A DNA stretch of 64,000 bases from Pseudonocardia nigra. GTDB lineage: Bacteria; Actinomycetota; Actinomycetes; Mycobacteriales; Pseudonocardiaceae. The stretch covers positions 31,215-95,214 of the forward strand of contig NZ_JAHKRK010000004.1 of NCBI RefSeq assembly GCF_019396355.1, given 5' to 3'. Of the stretch, positions 26,165 to 34,328 are shown piece after piece. Made by a program: the position numbers and the translations under genes. Position 1 is the first letter of the stretch, and each line of letters starts with the position of its first letter. The notes below the pieces were generated by a model. It saw only the letters and a program-made list of their open reading frames with translations. It did no database searches and was not told the DNA's origin.

Positions 26165-27364
26165 CTACCGCCACGGCCGGTGCCGGCCGGGGCCTGCGGG
26201 CGGGGGCGGGGCGTCCGGCCGGGCCGACGGCGGGGCCGCAGCCCCCTCACCGCTGTAGCCGGGGTCGTAGGCGTCGAACGTGTCGTGCTCCGGCCCGTAC
26301 CCCAGGGCCGCCGGCGGGTAGCCGGGCACCTCCCCGGTACGCGGCCGTGGCGCGGCGGGCGCCGGGCGCGCCGGTTCCGGCGCGGGCCGCAGCGGCAGCG
26401 GGTCGTCGGCGTAGCTGTCGCGGATGGCCTGCTGTGCCGCGGGCGGCAGGGTGTGCAGCATCTGCAGCACGCGCTCCCGGCGGCGTCCCACCGCCTTGCG
26501 CTCGCCCACACCCGGGCTCGGCTGCAGCTGGGGCTTGAGCGGCGGCAGCCCCGCCAGCTCCCCGACCTCGGCCATCTCGCGCGCCGCCTGCGAGGTGTCC
26601 TTCTCCTCGCTCATCCCGATCGGGCCCTGCCTGCGGCCGTTGAGGAACTGCGCGACCACCGGCTCCTCGGAGGTCAGCAGCACCTCACGGGGCCCGAACA
26701 TCGCCAGGTGCTTGCGGTAGAGCATCCCGATGTTGTCCGGCACGGTCTGCGCGGTGTTGATGTCGTGGGTGACGATCAGGAACGTGGCGTCGGTCTGCGC
26801 GTTCAGGTCGATGATCAGCTGGTTGAGGTAGGCGGTGCGCACCGGGTCGAGCCCGGAGTCCGGCTCGTCGAAGAGGATGATCTCCGGATCGAGCACCAGC
26901 GCCCTGGCCAGGCCGGCCCGCTTGCGCATCCCGCCGGAGATCTCGCCGGGCAGCTTGTTCTCGTCGCCGGTGAGGCCGACCATCGCCATCTTCTCCGCGA
27001 CGATGTCGCGGATCTCCGGCTCCGACTTCTTCGTGTGCTCGCGCAGCGGGAACGCGATGTTGTCGTAGAGGTTCATCGACCCGAACAGCGCGCCGTCCTG
27101 GAACAGCACGCCGAACAGCTTCCGCAGCTCGTAGAGCCGAGACTCCGAGCACCGCACGAGGTCGGTGTCGTGGATGACGATCGAGCCGCGCTCGGGCTTG
27201 AGCAGCCCGATGAGGGTCTTGAGGAACACCGACTTGCCCGTGCCGGACGGACCCAGCAGCACCGACACCTCGCCGGGCGGCAGCGTCAGGGTCACGTCGG
27301 ACCAGATGTTGGCGCGCCCGAAGGACTTCGTCAGCCCTTCGACCTGCACTTCCACGCCAGCCAA
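26165..27364 (-). CDS. ABC transporter ATP-binding protein of the Mce system (Mkl/MlaF type)
   Basis: Energises lipid import. Walker A GPSGTGKS, Q-loop FQDGALFG, signature ISGGMRKRAGLARALV, Walker B EIILFDEPDSGLDP and switch His in IVTHD are all present. The proposed start is the TTG at 27364, because AGGAGG lies seven bases upstream; GTG 27352 is an alternative. 399 residues: the ABC core occupies about 1-265, and the rest is a Pro/Ala-rich C-terminal extension without recognised domain, longer than in typical MlaF. In other Actinobacteria the Mkl ATPase is often encoded away from mce; here it heads the operon. Confidence 0.92.
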   Translation of the reverse strand: MAGVEVQVEGLTKSFGRANIWSDVTLTLPPGEVSVLLGPSGTGKSVFLKTLIGLLKPERGSIVIHDTDLVRCSESRLYELRKLFGVLFQDGALFGSMNLYDNIAFPLREHTKKSEPEIRDIVAEKMAMVGLTGDENKLPGEISGGMRKRAGLARALVLDPEIILFDEPDSGLDPVRTAYLNQLIIDLNAQTDATFLIVTHDINTAQTVPDNIGMLYRKHLAMFGPREVLLTSEEPVVAQFLNGRRQGPIGMSEEKDTSQAAREMAEVGELAGLPPLKPQLQPSPGVGERKAVGRRRERVLQMLHTLPPAAQQAIRDSYADDPLPLRPAPEPARPAPAAPRPRTGEVPGYPPAALGYGPEHDTFDAYDPGYSGEGAAAPPSARPDAPPPPAGPGRHRPWR

Positions 27365-27463
27365 CGACGCCTCCTGGAGCCCGTGGGGGGACGGGGCGAG
27401 CCGACGCTGACGGGGAGCGGGCGGCCGGCTGCCCACAACCGGTCAACGAGACCGGGCGGAGGC

Positions 27464-27494
27464 AGGTTACTCGCGAGTTAGGTTAGGTCGTCAA
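27464..27494 (-). promoter_or_regulatory. Putative mce operon promoter with embedded palindromic operator
   Basis: On the minus strand, TTGACG (27494-27489) and TAACCT (27469-27464) are 19 bases apart. The spacer carries the palindrome ACTCGCGAGT inside TTACTCGCGAGTTA (27467-27480), a shape typical of TetR-family operators. A regulator bound there would block RNA polymerase. A small hairpin (GCTCCG/CGGAGC, 27498-27511) sits just upstream. No adjacent regulator gene encodes the obvious candidate. Confidence 0.5.
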
Positions 27495-27638
27495 GTTGCT
27501 CCGAACGGAGCGTTGCTGGTCGGCCGGTTGCAGTAGGAGCGTCGCACTCCGTGGCGAAGCCGGGGTGACACCGCCCGTCGGGCCGCCGACCGAGGACCAG
27601 CGCGCGCGGACGCGCCAGCAGGTGATCAACAGGCTCGC

Positions 27639-27840
27639 GCACCCCGTCTCGGTCGATGCACCCCGCCTCGGTCGATGCACCCCGTCAACGGGGGGCGTGG
27701 GCGGAAAAGGGGAGCATGAACGACGTGGCCGCACGACGCACCCCGTCTCCGCGGACGCACCCCGTCTCGGCCCATGCCCCGCGTCTCGGCCGATGCGCCC
27801 CATCGACGGGGGGCATGGGCGGAAAAGGGGAGCGTGAACG
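27639..27840. repeat. 19-bp-unit dispersed repeat, locus 2 (two blocks)
   Basis: Block 1 has units at 27639-27657 and 27658-27676 (GCACCCCGTCTCGGTCGAT type) followed by CCCCGTCAACGGGG (27680-27693). Block 2 has four 19-base units from 27735 followed by CCCCATCGACGGGG (27798-27811). Each block ends with a near-identical segment containing GGGCGGAAAAGGGGAGC, about 118 bases apart. The array fills the gap between the R2lox stop and the mce promoter. It is not CRISPR: the units are contiguous, with no spacers. Confidence 0.8.
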
Positions 27841-27889
27841 GTCGGATCCGGCGGCCCGTGCCGGGACCGGGGGCGCGAGCGCGTGCCCG

Positions 27890-28861
27890 TCAGGTCGCTT
27901 CGGCCAAAGCCTGCTCGTCCTCGGCGTGGAAGCGCTCCTCGAGCGACTCCGGGCTCGCGTCCACGTCGATGGCCGCCAGGTCGGCACCGCGGGCCGACTC
28001 GATCGCGCCGAGCCGGCGGCCGACCTTGTCCATCGCGTACCGGGCGAGCTCGTCGCGGTCGATGGCGAACGGCGGCTCACCGCCCTCGTACAGGTCGAAG
28101 GTGGCGGTCACCACGCCCATCGCCGGCCCGACCAGCTCCTGCACGCGCTCCTGGACCACGCCCCACATCGCGTCGTCGGCGGCGACGTGGCGCCGACAGG
28201 TGAAGGTCCCCCACGCCATGTGGCGGCGCTCGTCGTCGCCGATGTGCTTGATGATCCGCTGCATCCCCGGCAGGATCCCCCGGCTCGCGCAGACCTTCTG
28301 CCAGGCGAAGTAGCCGGTGAGGGCGAGCGTTCCCTCGACGATGTGGTTGTAGGTCACCGAAGCCCGCACCTGATTGCGCGGTGACGGGTCGCCGGCGAGG
28401 GCGTGCAGGCTGCGCGGCAGCTCCGCGGTGAAGATCTGCATGTAGTGCTCGTTGGGCTCGATGAACCCGTGCAGGTCCTCGCGGATGCCCACCGAGTCGA
28501 ACCAGCGGCGGAACGCCTCGGTGTGCTTGGCCTCCTCGTAGACGAACTGCGTCAGGTACATCTCGTCGCCGAGCCTGCCGTCGGCCGCCATCGCCGCGAT
28601 GAACGGCTGCAGGTCCTGGGTGACCGACTCCTCGCCCGCCAGGAACTGCGCGGCCAGCGTGCAGGTCCACCACCGCTCGTCGTCGGTCATCGCGGCGAAG
28701 TCGCGTGCGTCCTGGTCGAGGTCGACGTCCGCCGGGTTCCACTGCCTGCCGTTGCCCTTGGCGAACAGCCGCATGGGGAACGAGTCGAAGTTCAGGCCGC
28801 CGCGTTGGAGCGAGGCGAACCCGCCCCGCGTGCCGTGTGCGATGGACCGCGTCCCTGTCAT
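27890..28861 (-). CDS. R2-like ligand-binding oxidase (R2lox)
   Basis: Ferritin-like Mn/Fe protein related to ribonucleotide reductase R2 but acting as an oxidase that binds a fatty-acid-like ligand. 323 residues from the ATG at 28861. It matches the M. tuberculosis R2lox (Rv0233) throughout as I recall it: metal ligands Glu77, Glu110, His113, Glu176, Glu211 and His214 are all present, as are Val80 and Tyr171, the pair that forms the Val-Tyr ether cross-link (Val71-Tyr162 in Rv0233). It is therefore likely active and not an RNR subunit; no nrdE/nrdA partner is nearby. Located between the mce operon and lipid genes. Its physiological substrate is unknown in the family. Confidence 0.93.
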   Translation of the reverse strand: MTGTRSIAHGTRGGFASLQRGGLNFDSFPMRLFAKGNGRQWNPADVDLDQDARDFAAMTDDERWWTCTLAAQFLAGEESVTQDLQPFIAAMAADGRLGDEMYLTQFVYEEAKHTEAFRRWFDSVGIREDLHGFIEPNEHYMQIFTAELPRSLHALAGDPSPRNQVRASVTYNHIVEGTLALTGYFAWQKVCASRGILPGMQRIIKHIGDDERRHMAWGTFTCRRHVAADDAMWGVVQERVQELVGPAMGVVTATFDLYEGGEPPFAIDRDELARYAMDKVGRRLGAIESARGADLAAIDVDASPESLEERFHAEDEQALAEAT

Positions 28862-28953
28862 GGCGCCTCCCTGAGCCGATCGCGCGGTGAACGTGCCGGC
28901 CGCCGCGCGGAGCGCCGGCACGGCCGCCCACCGCGCTTGCGACGGCCGTCCAG

Positions 28954-28984
28954 CACTCGTTTGAGTGGTCTTCGCCACGTGGCG
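28954..28984. promoter_or_regulatory. Palindromes upstream of R2lox
   Basis: Two palindromes lie close together in the intergenic region between R2lox (minus) and a small plus-strand ORF: CACTC-N4-GAGTG (28954-28967) and the perfect 12-mer CGCCACGTGGCG (28973-28984). Either could be an operator for the divergent genes. No promoter was assigned. Confidence 0.35.
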
Positions 28985-29010
28985 GAGATGCGCCACCGAT
29001 ACTCCCCGAC

Positions 29011-29274
29011 ATGGACGTGGTATGGCTCGACGTGCAGATGTGGACCGGGCTGCGCGGCACCTTCCACCCGTTCACCGACGTCGCGTGCGAGGCACCCGAC
29101 CCGCTGCCCGCGATCGAGGGTGAGTGGCAGCGGTGGGCGAGCCAGTACCTGGGCGTCGTCGCGATGCAGGAGGGCTGGCAGGCGGGGCGCTACGCCTACA
29201 GCGCGGAGCGGCGCGACGACGGGGGCCACACCCTCAAGATCTTCGCGCGCGGCCAGTGGCAGTGGAACACCTGA
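29011..29274 (+). CDS. Small hypothetical protein
   Basis: 87 residues, Trp-rich (eight Trp), soluble, with no recognised motif; compact and acidic-to-neutral with a C-terminal basic/aromatic end (FARGQWQWNT). The ATG is not preceded by a clear ribosome-binding site, although codon use looks coding (strong G/C at third positions). Sits between R2lox and the MocR regulator. It could be a real small protein; no function is proposed. Confidence 0.55.
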   Translation: MDVVWLDVQMWTGLRGTFHPFTDVACEAPDPLPAIEGEWQRWASQYLGVVAMQEGWQAGRYAYSAERRDDGGHTLKIFARGQWQWNT

Positions 29275-29290
29275 CGCCGTCACCGGCCTA

Positions 29291-29319
29291 GAATTGGCCC
29301 CTGCCCAGGGAGCCAATTC
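29291..29319. promoter_or_regulatory. Probable autoregulatory operator of the MocR gene
   Basis: Inverted repeat GAATTGGC (29291-29298) and GCCAATTC (29312-29319), 13 bases apart, with the near-symmetric centre CCCTGCCCAGGG. It lies directly upstream of the GTG start, so a bound regulator would overlap the promoter or leader. Inferred to be the binding site of the adjacent GntR/MocR protein. Confidence 0.55.
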
Positions 29320-29335
29320 GTCGGGAGTGCATGCC

Positions 29336-30814
29336 GTGAACCGCGACGACCTCGAGCGGCGGATCGGCGCCCGCAGCTTCGCCCGTCTGCTCGGCGACTG
29401 GCGCCCACCGGAGGGGCGCGGCCTCGCGGACGCCCTCGCCGACCGCATCCGGCTGCTCGTGCTCGACGGACGGCTGCCGCTGCAGACCAGGGTGCCCGCC
29501 GAGCGGGAGCTCGCGGCCGCACTGCTCGTCAGCCGCACCACCGTCGCCGGCGCCTACGACGCGCTCCGCGTCGCCGGAGTCCTGCGCAGCAGGCGCGGGT
29601 CCGGCAGCTGGACGCAGCTGCCCGAGCACCGCGGCGGGGGCCACCTCGGCCCGTTCGCCCCGCTCGGTGACACGTCGCTGTTCGACCTCGCCCACGCCGC
29701 CCTCCCGGCGCCGTCGGAACAGCTGCGAAGCTCGGCGGCCGCCGCCCTCCACGACTTCGACGCCCACCTCGGCGGGCACGGCTACGACCTCGCAGGTCTG
29801 CCGGTGCTGCGGGCCGCGATCGCCGACCGGTACACCGCCAGGGGGCTGCCGACCGGGCCGGACCAGGTACTCGTCACGGCGGGCGCCATGAACGCCATCA
29901 CCATCGCACTCACCGCACTGACCGGGCCGGGTGACCGGGTGCTCGTCGAGCACCCGACCTACCCGAACGCCCTCCAGGCGATCGCGACCCGCGGCGCGCG
30001 GGCCGTGCCGGTGCCGATGGCCCCGCAGGTGGACGGCGCGAGCGCCTGGGACCTCGAGCTGCTCACCGCCGCCGTGCGCGACGCGGCGCCCCGGCTGACC
30101 TACCTCATCCCCGACTTCCAGAACCCCACCGGCGCGCTGCTCGACGCCGCGGGGCGCGAGCGGCTGGTCGACCTGGCCCGCCGCACCGGCACGCCCCTGG
30201 TGGTGGACGAGACGCTCGCCGAGCTGGCCCTGGACACGTCCCCGGTGCGCCCGGTCGCCGCCCACGGCGCCGCCGACTCGCCGCTGGTGCTGACCGTCGG
30301 GTCCGCCAGCAAGATCTTCTGGGGCGGGCTGCGGGTCGGCTGGATCCGGACGTCGGCACCGATGGTGCGCAGGCTCGCCGCCGCACGCGCCCCGCTCGAC
30401 CTCGGCGGCCCGACGCTCGAGCACCTCGTCGTCGCCCGGCTGTTGCCCGAGGTGGAGGCCGTGGCGGCGACCAGGCGCGCCGAGCTGACCGCGGCCCGCG
30501 ACGACCTCCTCACCAGGCTCGCCGCCGCGTTCCCGGGATGGCGGCCGGCCCGCCCGTGCGGCGGGCTGAGCCTGTGGATCGACCTGGACGAGCCGGTGTC
30601 CAGCCGGTTGACCGTCGCGGCGCGCCGGCACGACGTCCTGCTCGCCGCCGGTCCCCGGTTCGGCCTGGACGGCGCCTTCGAACGCCACCTCCGGCTGCCC
30701 TACACGCTGCGTCCGGACCGGATGGCCGCCGCGCTCGACCGGCTGGCGCGCGCGTGGCAGGACCTCGACCGCGCGGCGCCCACCACGGATGTGGAGCCCG
30801 TCGCAGTGGCGTGA
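29336..30814 (+). CDS. MocR-type PLP-dependent transcriptional regulator
   Basis: GntR-family regulator with a fused class-I aminotransferase-like domain. 492 residues. The N-terminal winged helix (about 25-95: LPLQTRVPAERELAAALLVSRTTVAGAYDALR) is followed by a fold-type-I PLP domain with YLIPDFQNPTG and the PLP lysine in VGSASKIFWGGLRVGW. The GTG at 29336 has GGGAG at suitable spacing; a GTG nine bases upstream is an alternative. MocR proteins often control PLP or amino-acid metabolism, but no such gene is adjacent; the next gene is mcr, 53 bases on. Probably autoregulated through the palindrome at 29291-29319. Confidence 0.9.
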   Translation: MNRDDLERRIGARSFARLLGDWRPPEGRGLADALADRIRLLVLDGRLPLQTRVPAERELAAALLVSRTTVAGAYDALRVAGVLRSRRGSGSWTQLPEHRGGGHLGPFAPLGDTSLFDLAHAALPAPSEQLRSSAAAALHDFDAHLGGHGYDLAGLPVLRAAIADRYTARGLPTGPDQVLVTAGAMNAITIALTALTGPGDRVLVEHPTYPNALQAIATRGARAVPVPMAPQVDGASAWDLELLTAAVRDAAPRLTYLIPDFQNPTGALLDAAGRERLVDLARRTGTPLVVDETLAELALDTSPVRPVAAHGAADSPLVLTVGSASKIFWGGLRVGWIRTSAPMVRRLAAARAPLDLGGPTLEHLVVARLLPEVEAVAATRRAELTAARDDLLTRLAAAFPGWRPARPCGGLSLWIDLDEPVSSRLTVAARRHDVLLAAGPRFGLDGAFERHLRLPYTLRPDRMAAALDRLARAWQDLDRAAPTTDVEPVAVA

Positions 30815-30867
30815 CGCCCGCCGCAACGTCCGTAGAGTGCGGTGGGGTCGACCAACGGAGGTAGTGG

Positions 30868-31968
30868 ATGTCAGGCATCGGACCGCTGGCGGGGCTCAAG
30901 GTCGTGGAACTGGCCGGCATCGGGCCCGGCCCGCACGCCGCGATGGTGCTCGCCGACCTCGGCGCGGACGTCGTGCGCGTGGACCGCCCGTCGGGTGGCC
31001 TGGAGCTGGGCCGCAAGGACGCGCCGGACCCGACGCTCCGCGGCCGCCGCCGGGTGGCGGCCGACCTCAAGGACCCGGCGGGCCTGGAGACCGTGCTGCG
31101 CCTGGTCGAGCACGCCGACGTGCTGCTCGAGGGCTACCGCCCCGGCGTCACGGAGCGGCTCGGCGTCGGCCCGGATGACTGCCTCGCGCGCAACCCCCGC
31201 CTCGTCTACGCGCGGATGACGGGCTGGGGCCAGGACGGGCCGATGGCGGCGCGGGCCGGGCACGACATCAACTACATCTCGCTCACCGGGGCCCTGCACG
31301 CGATCGGCCGGAACGGCGAGCGGCCGGTGCCGCCGCTGAACCTCGTCGGCGACTTCGGCGGCGGATCGATGCTGCTGGTGCTGGGGGTGCTGGCCGCGCT
31401 GTGGGAGGCCCAGCGCTCCGGGGAGGGCCAGGTCGTGGACGCCGCGATGGTCGACGGCGCCTCGCTGCTCATGCAGATGGTGTGGGGCATGCGCGGCCAC
31501 CGGGCGTGGGCCGACAGCCGGGAGAGCAACCTCCTCGACGGGCACGCCCCGTACTACGACACCTACACCTGCTCCGACGGCCGGCACGTCGCCGTCGGAG
31601 CGCTGGAGCCGCAGTTCTACGCGGCGCTGCTGACCGGCCTGGGCCTCGACCCCGCCGACCTCCCCCAGCAGTACGACCGGGCCGGATGGCCGACGCTGCG
31701 TTCCCGGTTCACCGAGGCGTTCGCCGGGCGGACCCGCGACAAGTGGGCGGAGGTGTTCGCCGGCACCGACGCATGCGTCACGCCGGTGTTGGCCCTCGAC
31801 GAGGTGGCCGCCCACCCGCACATCGCGGCGCGGGACACCGTGGTCGAGGTCGACGGCGTGGCCCAGGCCGCCCCGGCCCCGCGGTTCTCCCGCACCGCCC
31901 CGAAGCTCCCGCCGTGGGCGCGCGACCCGGAGCCGGTGGACGAGGTCCTGGCCGACTGGACGCGCTGA
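30868..31968 (+). CDS. mcr: Alpha-methylacyl-CoA racemase
   Basis: CaiB/BaiF (class III CoA-transferase family) enzyme that epimerises 2-methylacyl-CoAs so that branched fatty acids and sterol side chains can be beta-oxidised. 366 residues. Closely resembles the M. tuberculosis MCR; the catalytic residues His126, Asp156 and Glu241 of that enzyme correspond to His132 (AGHDINYIS), Asp162 (LVGDFGGG) and Glu247 (VGALEPQF). ATG preceded by GGAGG. Fits the lipid-import theme of the neighbouring mce operon. Ends 12 bases before a strong bidirectional hairpin. Confidence 0.93.
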   Translation: MSGIGPLAGLKVVELAGIGPGPHAAMVLADLGADVVRVDRPSGGLELGRKDAPDPTLRGRRRVAADLKDPAGLETVLRLVEHADVLLEGYRPGVTERLGVGPDDCLARNPRLVYARMTGWGQDGPMAARAGHDINYISLTGALHAIGRNGERPVPPLNLVGDFGGGSMLLVLGVLAALWEAQRSGEGQVVDAAMVDGASLLMQMVWGMRGHRAWADSRESNLLDGHAPYYDTYTCSDGRHVAVGALEPQFYAALLTGLGLDPADLPQQYDRAGWPTLRSRFTEAFAGRTRDKWAEVFAGTDACVTPVLALDEVAAHPHIAARDTVVEVDGVAQAAPAPRFSRTAPKLPPWARDPEPVDEVLADWTR

Positions 31969-31980
31969 GACCTGACCGGA

Positions 31981-32035
31981 TTGCAGCAAAGCCACTTTCA
32001 CGCAACGTCGTGGCATGAAAGTGGCTTTGCTGCAA
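31981..32035. terminator. Perfect 20-base inverted repeat between mcr and rplA
   Basis: Arms 31981-32000 (TTGCAGCAAAGCCACTTTCA) and 32016-32035 are perfectly complementary with a 15-base loop. The sequence is A/T-richer than its surroundings. It sits between two convergent genes and could terminate both. The arm sequence does not look like ordinary terminator stems, so it may also be a dispersed REP-type element. Confidence 0.8.
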
Positions 32036-32124
32036 CGAGGGTGGGGAACGGCGGGCTCGGGAACGACGACACCCCGCCGCCCGGGTCGGGCGACGGGGTG
32101 CGTCGGGCAGGTCGTGCGTGCGCG

Positions 32125-32166
32125 TCAGGCGCTGTGCAACTCAGGCGCTGTGCAACTCAGGCGCTG
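32125..32166. repeat. 16-bp direct repeats at the rplA stop codon
   Basis: TCAGGCGCTGTGCAAC occurs at 32125-32140 and 32141-32156, and its first ten bases again at 32157-32166. The third, partial copy contains the rplA stop codon (TGA on the minus strand), so the end of the gene has been tandemly duplicated downstream. Likely a replication-slippage product. Confidence 0.85.
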
Positions 32167-32879
32167 GGGGTCTCGTCCACCAGCAGGTTGCGCGTGCGGT
32201 TCGGGTCGACCGGGATGCCCGGGCCGGTGGTCGTGGAGACCGTGATCTTCTTGATGTACCGGCCCTTCGCCGCCGACGGCTTGGCCCGCAGGATCTCGTC
32301 GAGCGCGGCGCCGTAGTTCTCCACCAGCTTCTCGGTGTCGAACGAGGCCTTGCCGATGACGAGGTGCAGGTTGGCCTGCTTGTCGACCCGGAAGTTGATC
32401 TTACCGCCCTTGATGTCCTGGACGGCCTTGGTGACGTCCGGGGTGACGGTGCCGGTCTTCGGGTTCGGCATCAGGCCACGCGGGCCGAGGATGCGGGCGA
32501 TGCGGCCGACCTTGGCCATCTGGTCCGGCGTCGCGATCGCGGCGTCGAACTCCAGCCAGCCGCCCTGGATGCGCTCGATGAGGTCCTCGGCGCCCACCAC
32601 GTCGGCGCCGGCGGCCTCGGCCTCGGCGGCCTTGTCACCGGTGGCGAACACGATCACGCGCGCCGTCTTGCCGGTGCCGTGAGGCAGGTTGACGGTGCCG
32701 CGGACCATCTGGTCGGCCTTGCGCGGGTCGACGCCCAGACGCATGGCGACCTCGACGGTCGGGTCCATCTTGGAGGTGCCCGCGGTCTGCTTCGCCAGGC
32801 CGGCGGCCTCGAGCGGGGTGTAGAGCCGCTCGGCCTCGATGAGCTCGGCTGCCTTGCGGTAGTTCTTGCTGCGCTTCAT
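32157..32879 (-). CDS. rplA: 50S ribosomal protein L1
   Basis: Builds the L1 stalk and represses its own operon by mRNA binding. The ATG at 32879 ([13 protein letters not shown]) gives 240 residues, the usual length. Conserved signatures include [15 protein letters not shown] and [17 protein letters not shown]. Located 80 bases after rplK. In most Actinobacteria rplJ follows directly or nearby; here mcr, mocR, R2lox and the mce operon intervene. Confidence 0.98.
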   Translation of the reverse strand: MKRSKNYRKAAELIEAERLYTPLEAAGLAKQTAGTSKMDPTVEVAMRLGVDPRKADQMVRGTVNLPHGTGKTARVIVFATGDKAAEAEAAGADVVGAEDLIERIQGGWLEFDAAIATPDQMAKVGRIARILGPRGLMPNPKTGTVTPDVTKAVQDIKGGKINFRVDKQANLHLVIGKASFDTEKLVENYGAALDEILRAKPSAAKGRYIKKITVSTTTGPGIPVDPNRTRNLLVDETPSA

Positions 32880-32959
32880 GTGTCTGTCCTCGATTAGGTC
32901 AGGTCGTGGTGCGGGCCGCGCCCGGCCCTTCCACACGTGCTGCGGGTGAGGGCGACGCC

Positions 32960-33394
32960 TCAGCCGTTGACGGTGATCCCCATCGACCGGGCGGTGCCGG
33001 CAATGATCTTGGCGGCCTGGTCGACGTCGGTGGCGTTGAGGTCGCGCATCTTCGTCTCGGCGATCTGCCGCACCTGCTCCATGGTCACCGAGGCGACCTT
33101 GGTCTTGTGCGGCTCACCGCTGCCCTTCTCCACGCCGGCGGCCTTGAGCAGCAGCCGCGCGGCGGGCGGGGTCTTGAGCTCGAAGGTGAACGAGCGGTCC
33201 TCGAACACCGAGATCTCGACCGGCACCACGTCGCCCCGCTGGGACTCGGTGGCGGCGTTGTAGGCCTTGCAGAACTCCATGATGTTGACGCCGTGCTGAC
33301 CCAGCGCGGGGCCGACCGGCGGTGCGGGCGTGGCCGCGCCCGCCTTGATCTGGAGCTTGATGATCGCGGAGAGCTTCCGCTTCTTGGGGGGCAT
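32960..33394 (-). CDS. rplK: 50S ribosomal protein L11
   Basis: Factor-binding-centre protein, needed for stringent RelA activation and the thiostrepton site. 144 residues, full length. The N-terminal Pro-rich region ([24 protein letters not shown]) is intact. Gap of 57 bases after nusG and 80 bases before rplA. Confidence 0.98.
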   Translation of the reverse strand: MPPKKRKLSAIIKLQIKAGAATPAPPVGPALGQHGVNIMEFCKAYNAATESQRGDVVPVEISVFEDRSFTFELKTPPAARLLLKAAGVEKGSGEPHKTKVASVTMEQVRQIAETKMRDLNATDVDQAAKIIAGTARSMGITVNG

Positions 33395-33451
33395 CTCGGG
33401 TTCCTCGTAGTCGGTGCGTGCTCGCCGCGGACCTGCCTGCCGCGGCGGGGG

Positions 33452-34279
33452 TCAGATCTTCGAGACCTGGCTGAAGGCCAGCTCGACGGGGGTCTCGCGC
33501 CCGAAGATGGACACGAGCACCTTGAGCTTCTGGGCGTCGACGTTGACCTCGTTGATCGTGGCGGGCAGCGTGGCGAACGGCCCGTCCATGACCGTGACGG
33601 ACTCGCCGACCTCGAAGTCCACCTCGACGGCCGCCTTGTCCTGGCCCGTCGCGGTATCGGTCTTGCCGCCCCCGGCCGCGGCCTGCTTCGGATCGGTGCG
33701 CGGCAGCAGGAACTTGATGACCTCGTCGTGCGTCAGCGGCGACGGGCGCGAGGTGGCGCCCACGAAGCCGGTGACGCCGGGCGTGTTGCGGACCGCGCCC
33801 CACGACTGGTCGTTGAGCTCCATCCGCACGAGGATGTAGCCGGGCAGGACCTTGCGCTGCACCTGCTTGCGCTGCCCGTTCTTGATCTCGGTGACCTCTT
33901 CGGTGGGCACCTCGACCTGGAAGATGTAGTCCTCGACGTCCAGGGTCTGCACCCGGGTCTCGAGGTTGGTCTTCACCTTGTTCTCGTAGCCCGCGTAGGA
34001 GTGCACGACGTACCAGTCGCCGGGGGCGCGGCGCAGCGCGGCGCGCATCTCCTCGATCGGGTCGGCCTCCTCGGCCGCGGCGTCGTCGGCGCCGGACTCT
34101 TCCGCAGCCGCGTCGTCCGCGTCGGCGGTCTCGTCGGCAGCGGCTGCATCGGCCGCCGCATCGACGTCGTCGGTCGCCTGCTGCTCGTCGGCGTCCGCGA
34201 CGTCCTCCATCGCGACGTCGCCCCGGTCGGCATCGGGCTCGACGTCGGTGGGCCGCTGCTCGCCGTCCTGCGAAGTCAC
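33452..34279 (-). CDS. nusG: Transcription termination/antitermination protein NusG
   Basis: Binds RNA polymerase and couples it to Rho or the ribosome. The NGN domain ([19 protein letters not shown] to [11 protein letters not shown]) and KOW motif ([19 protein letters not shown]) are present. An unusually long acidic Ala/Asp/Glu-rich N-terminal tail (about 75 residues) precedes the NGN domain, as in other actinomycetes. The GTG at 34279 (MTSQDGEQ) is preferred because of the GAAGGAAG site upstream; an ATG at 34303 would add eight residues. 275 residues from the GTG. Confidence 0.95.
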   Translation of the reverse strand: MTSQDGEQRPTDVEPDADRGDVAMEDVADADEQQATDDVDAAADAAAADETADADDAAAEESGADDAAAEEADPIEEMRAALRRAPGDWYVVHSYAGYENKVKTNLETRVQTLDVEDYIFQVEVPTEEVTEIKNGQRKQVQRKVLPGYILVRMELNDQSWGAVRNTPGVTGFVGATSRPSPLTHDEVIKFLLPRTDPKQAAAGGGKTDTATGQDKAAVEVDFEVGESVTVMDGPFATLPATINEVNVDAQKLKVLVSIFGRETPVELAFSQVSKI

Positions 34280-34328
34280 GTGCTTCTCGCTTCCTTCGTC
34301 CATGTCGTGCGTGTCGCCGGAGCCGGTC

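Noticed and set aside
27639..27840. Possible CRISPR array
   Set aside because: The 19-base units are contiguous, with no unique spacers, no leader and no cas genes in the window.
27890..28861. Ribonucleotide reductase beta subunit (R2)
   Set aside because: Has the R2lox pattern, including the Val-Tyr cross-link pair and close likeness to Rv0233, and no large-subunit partner gene nearby.
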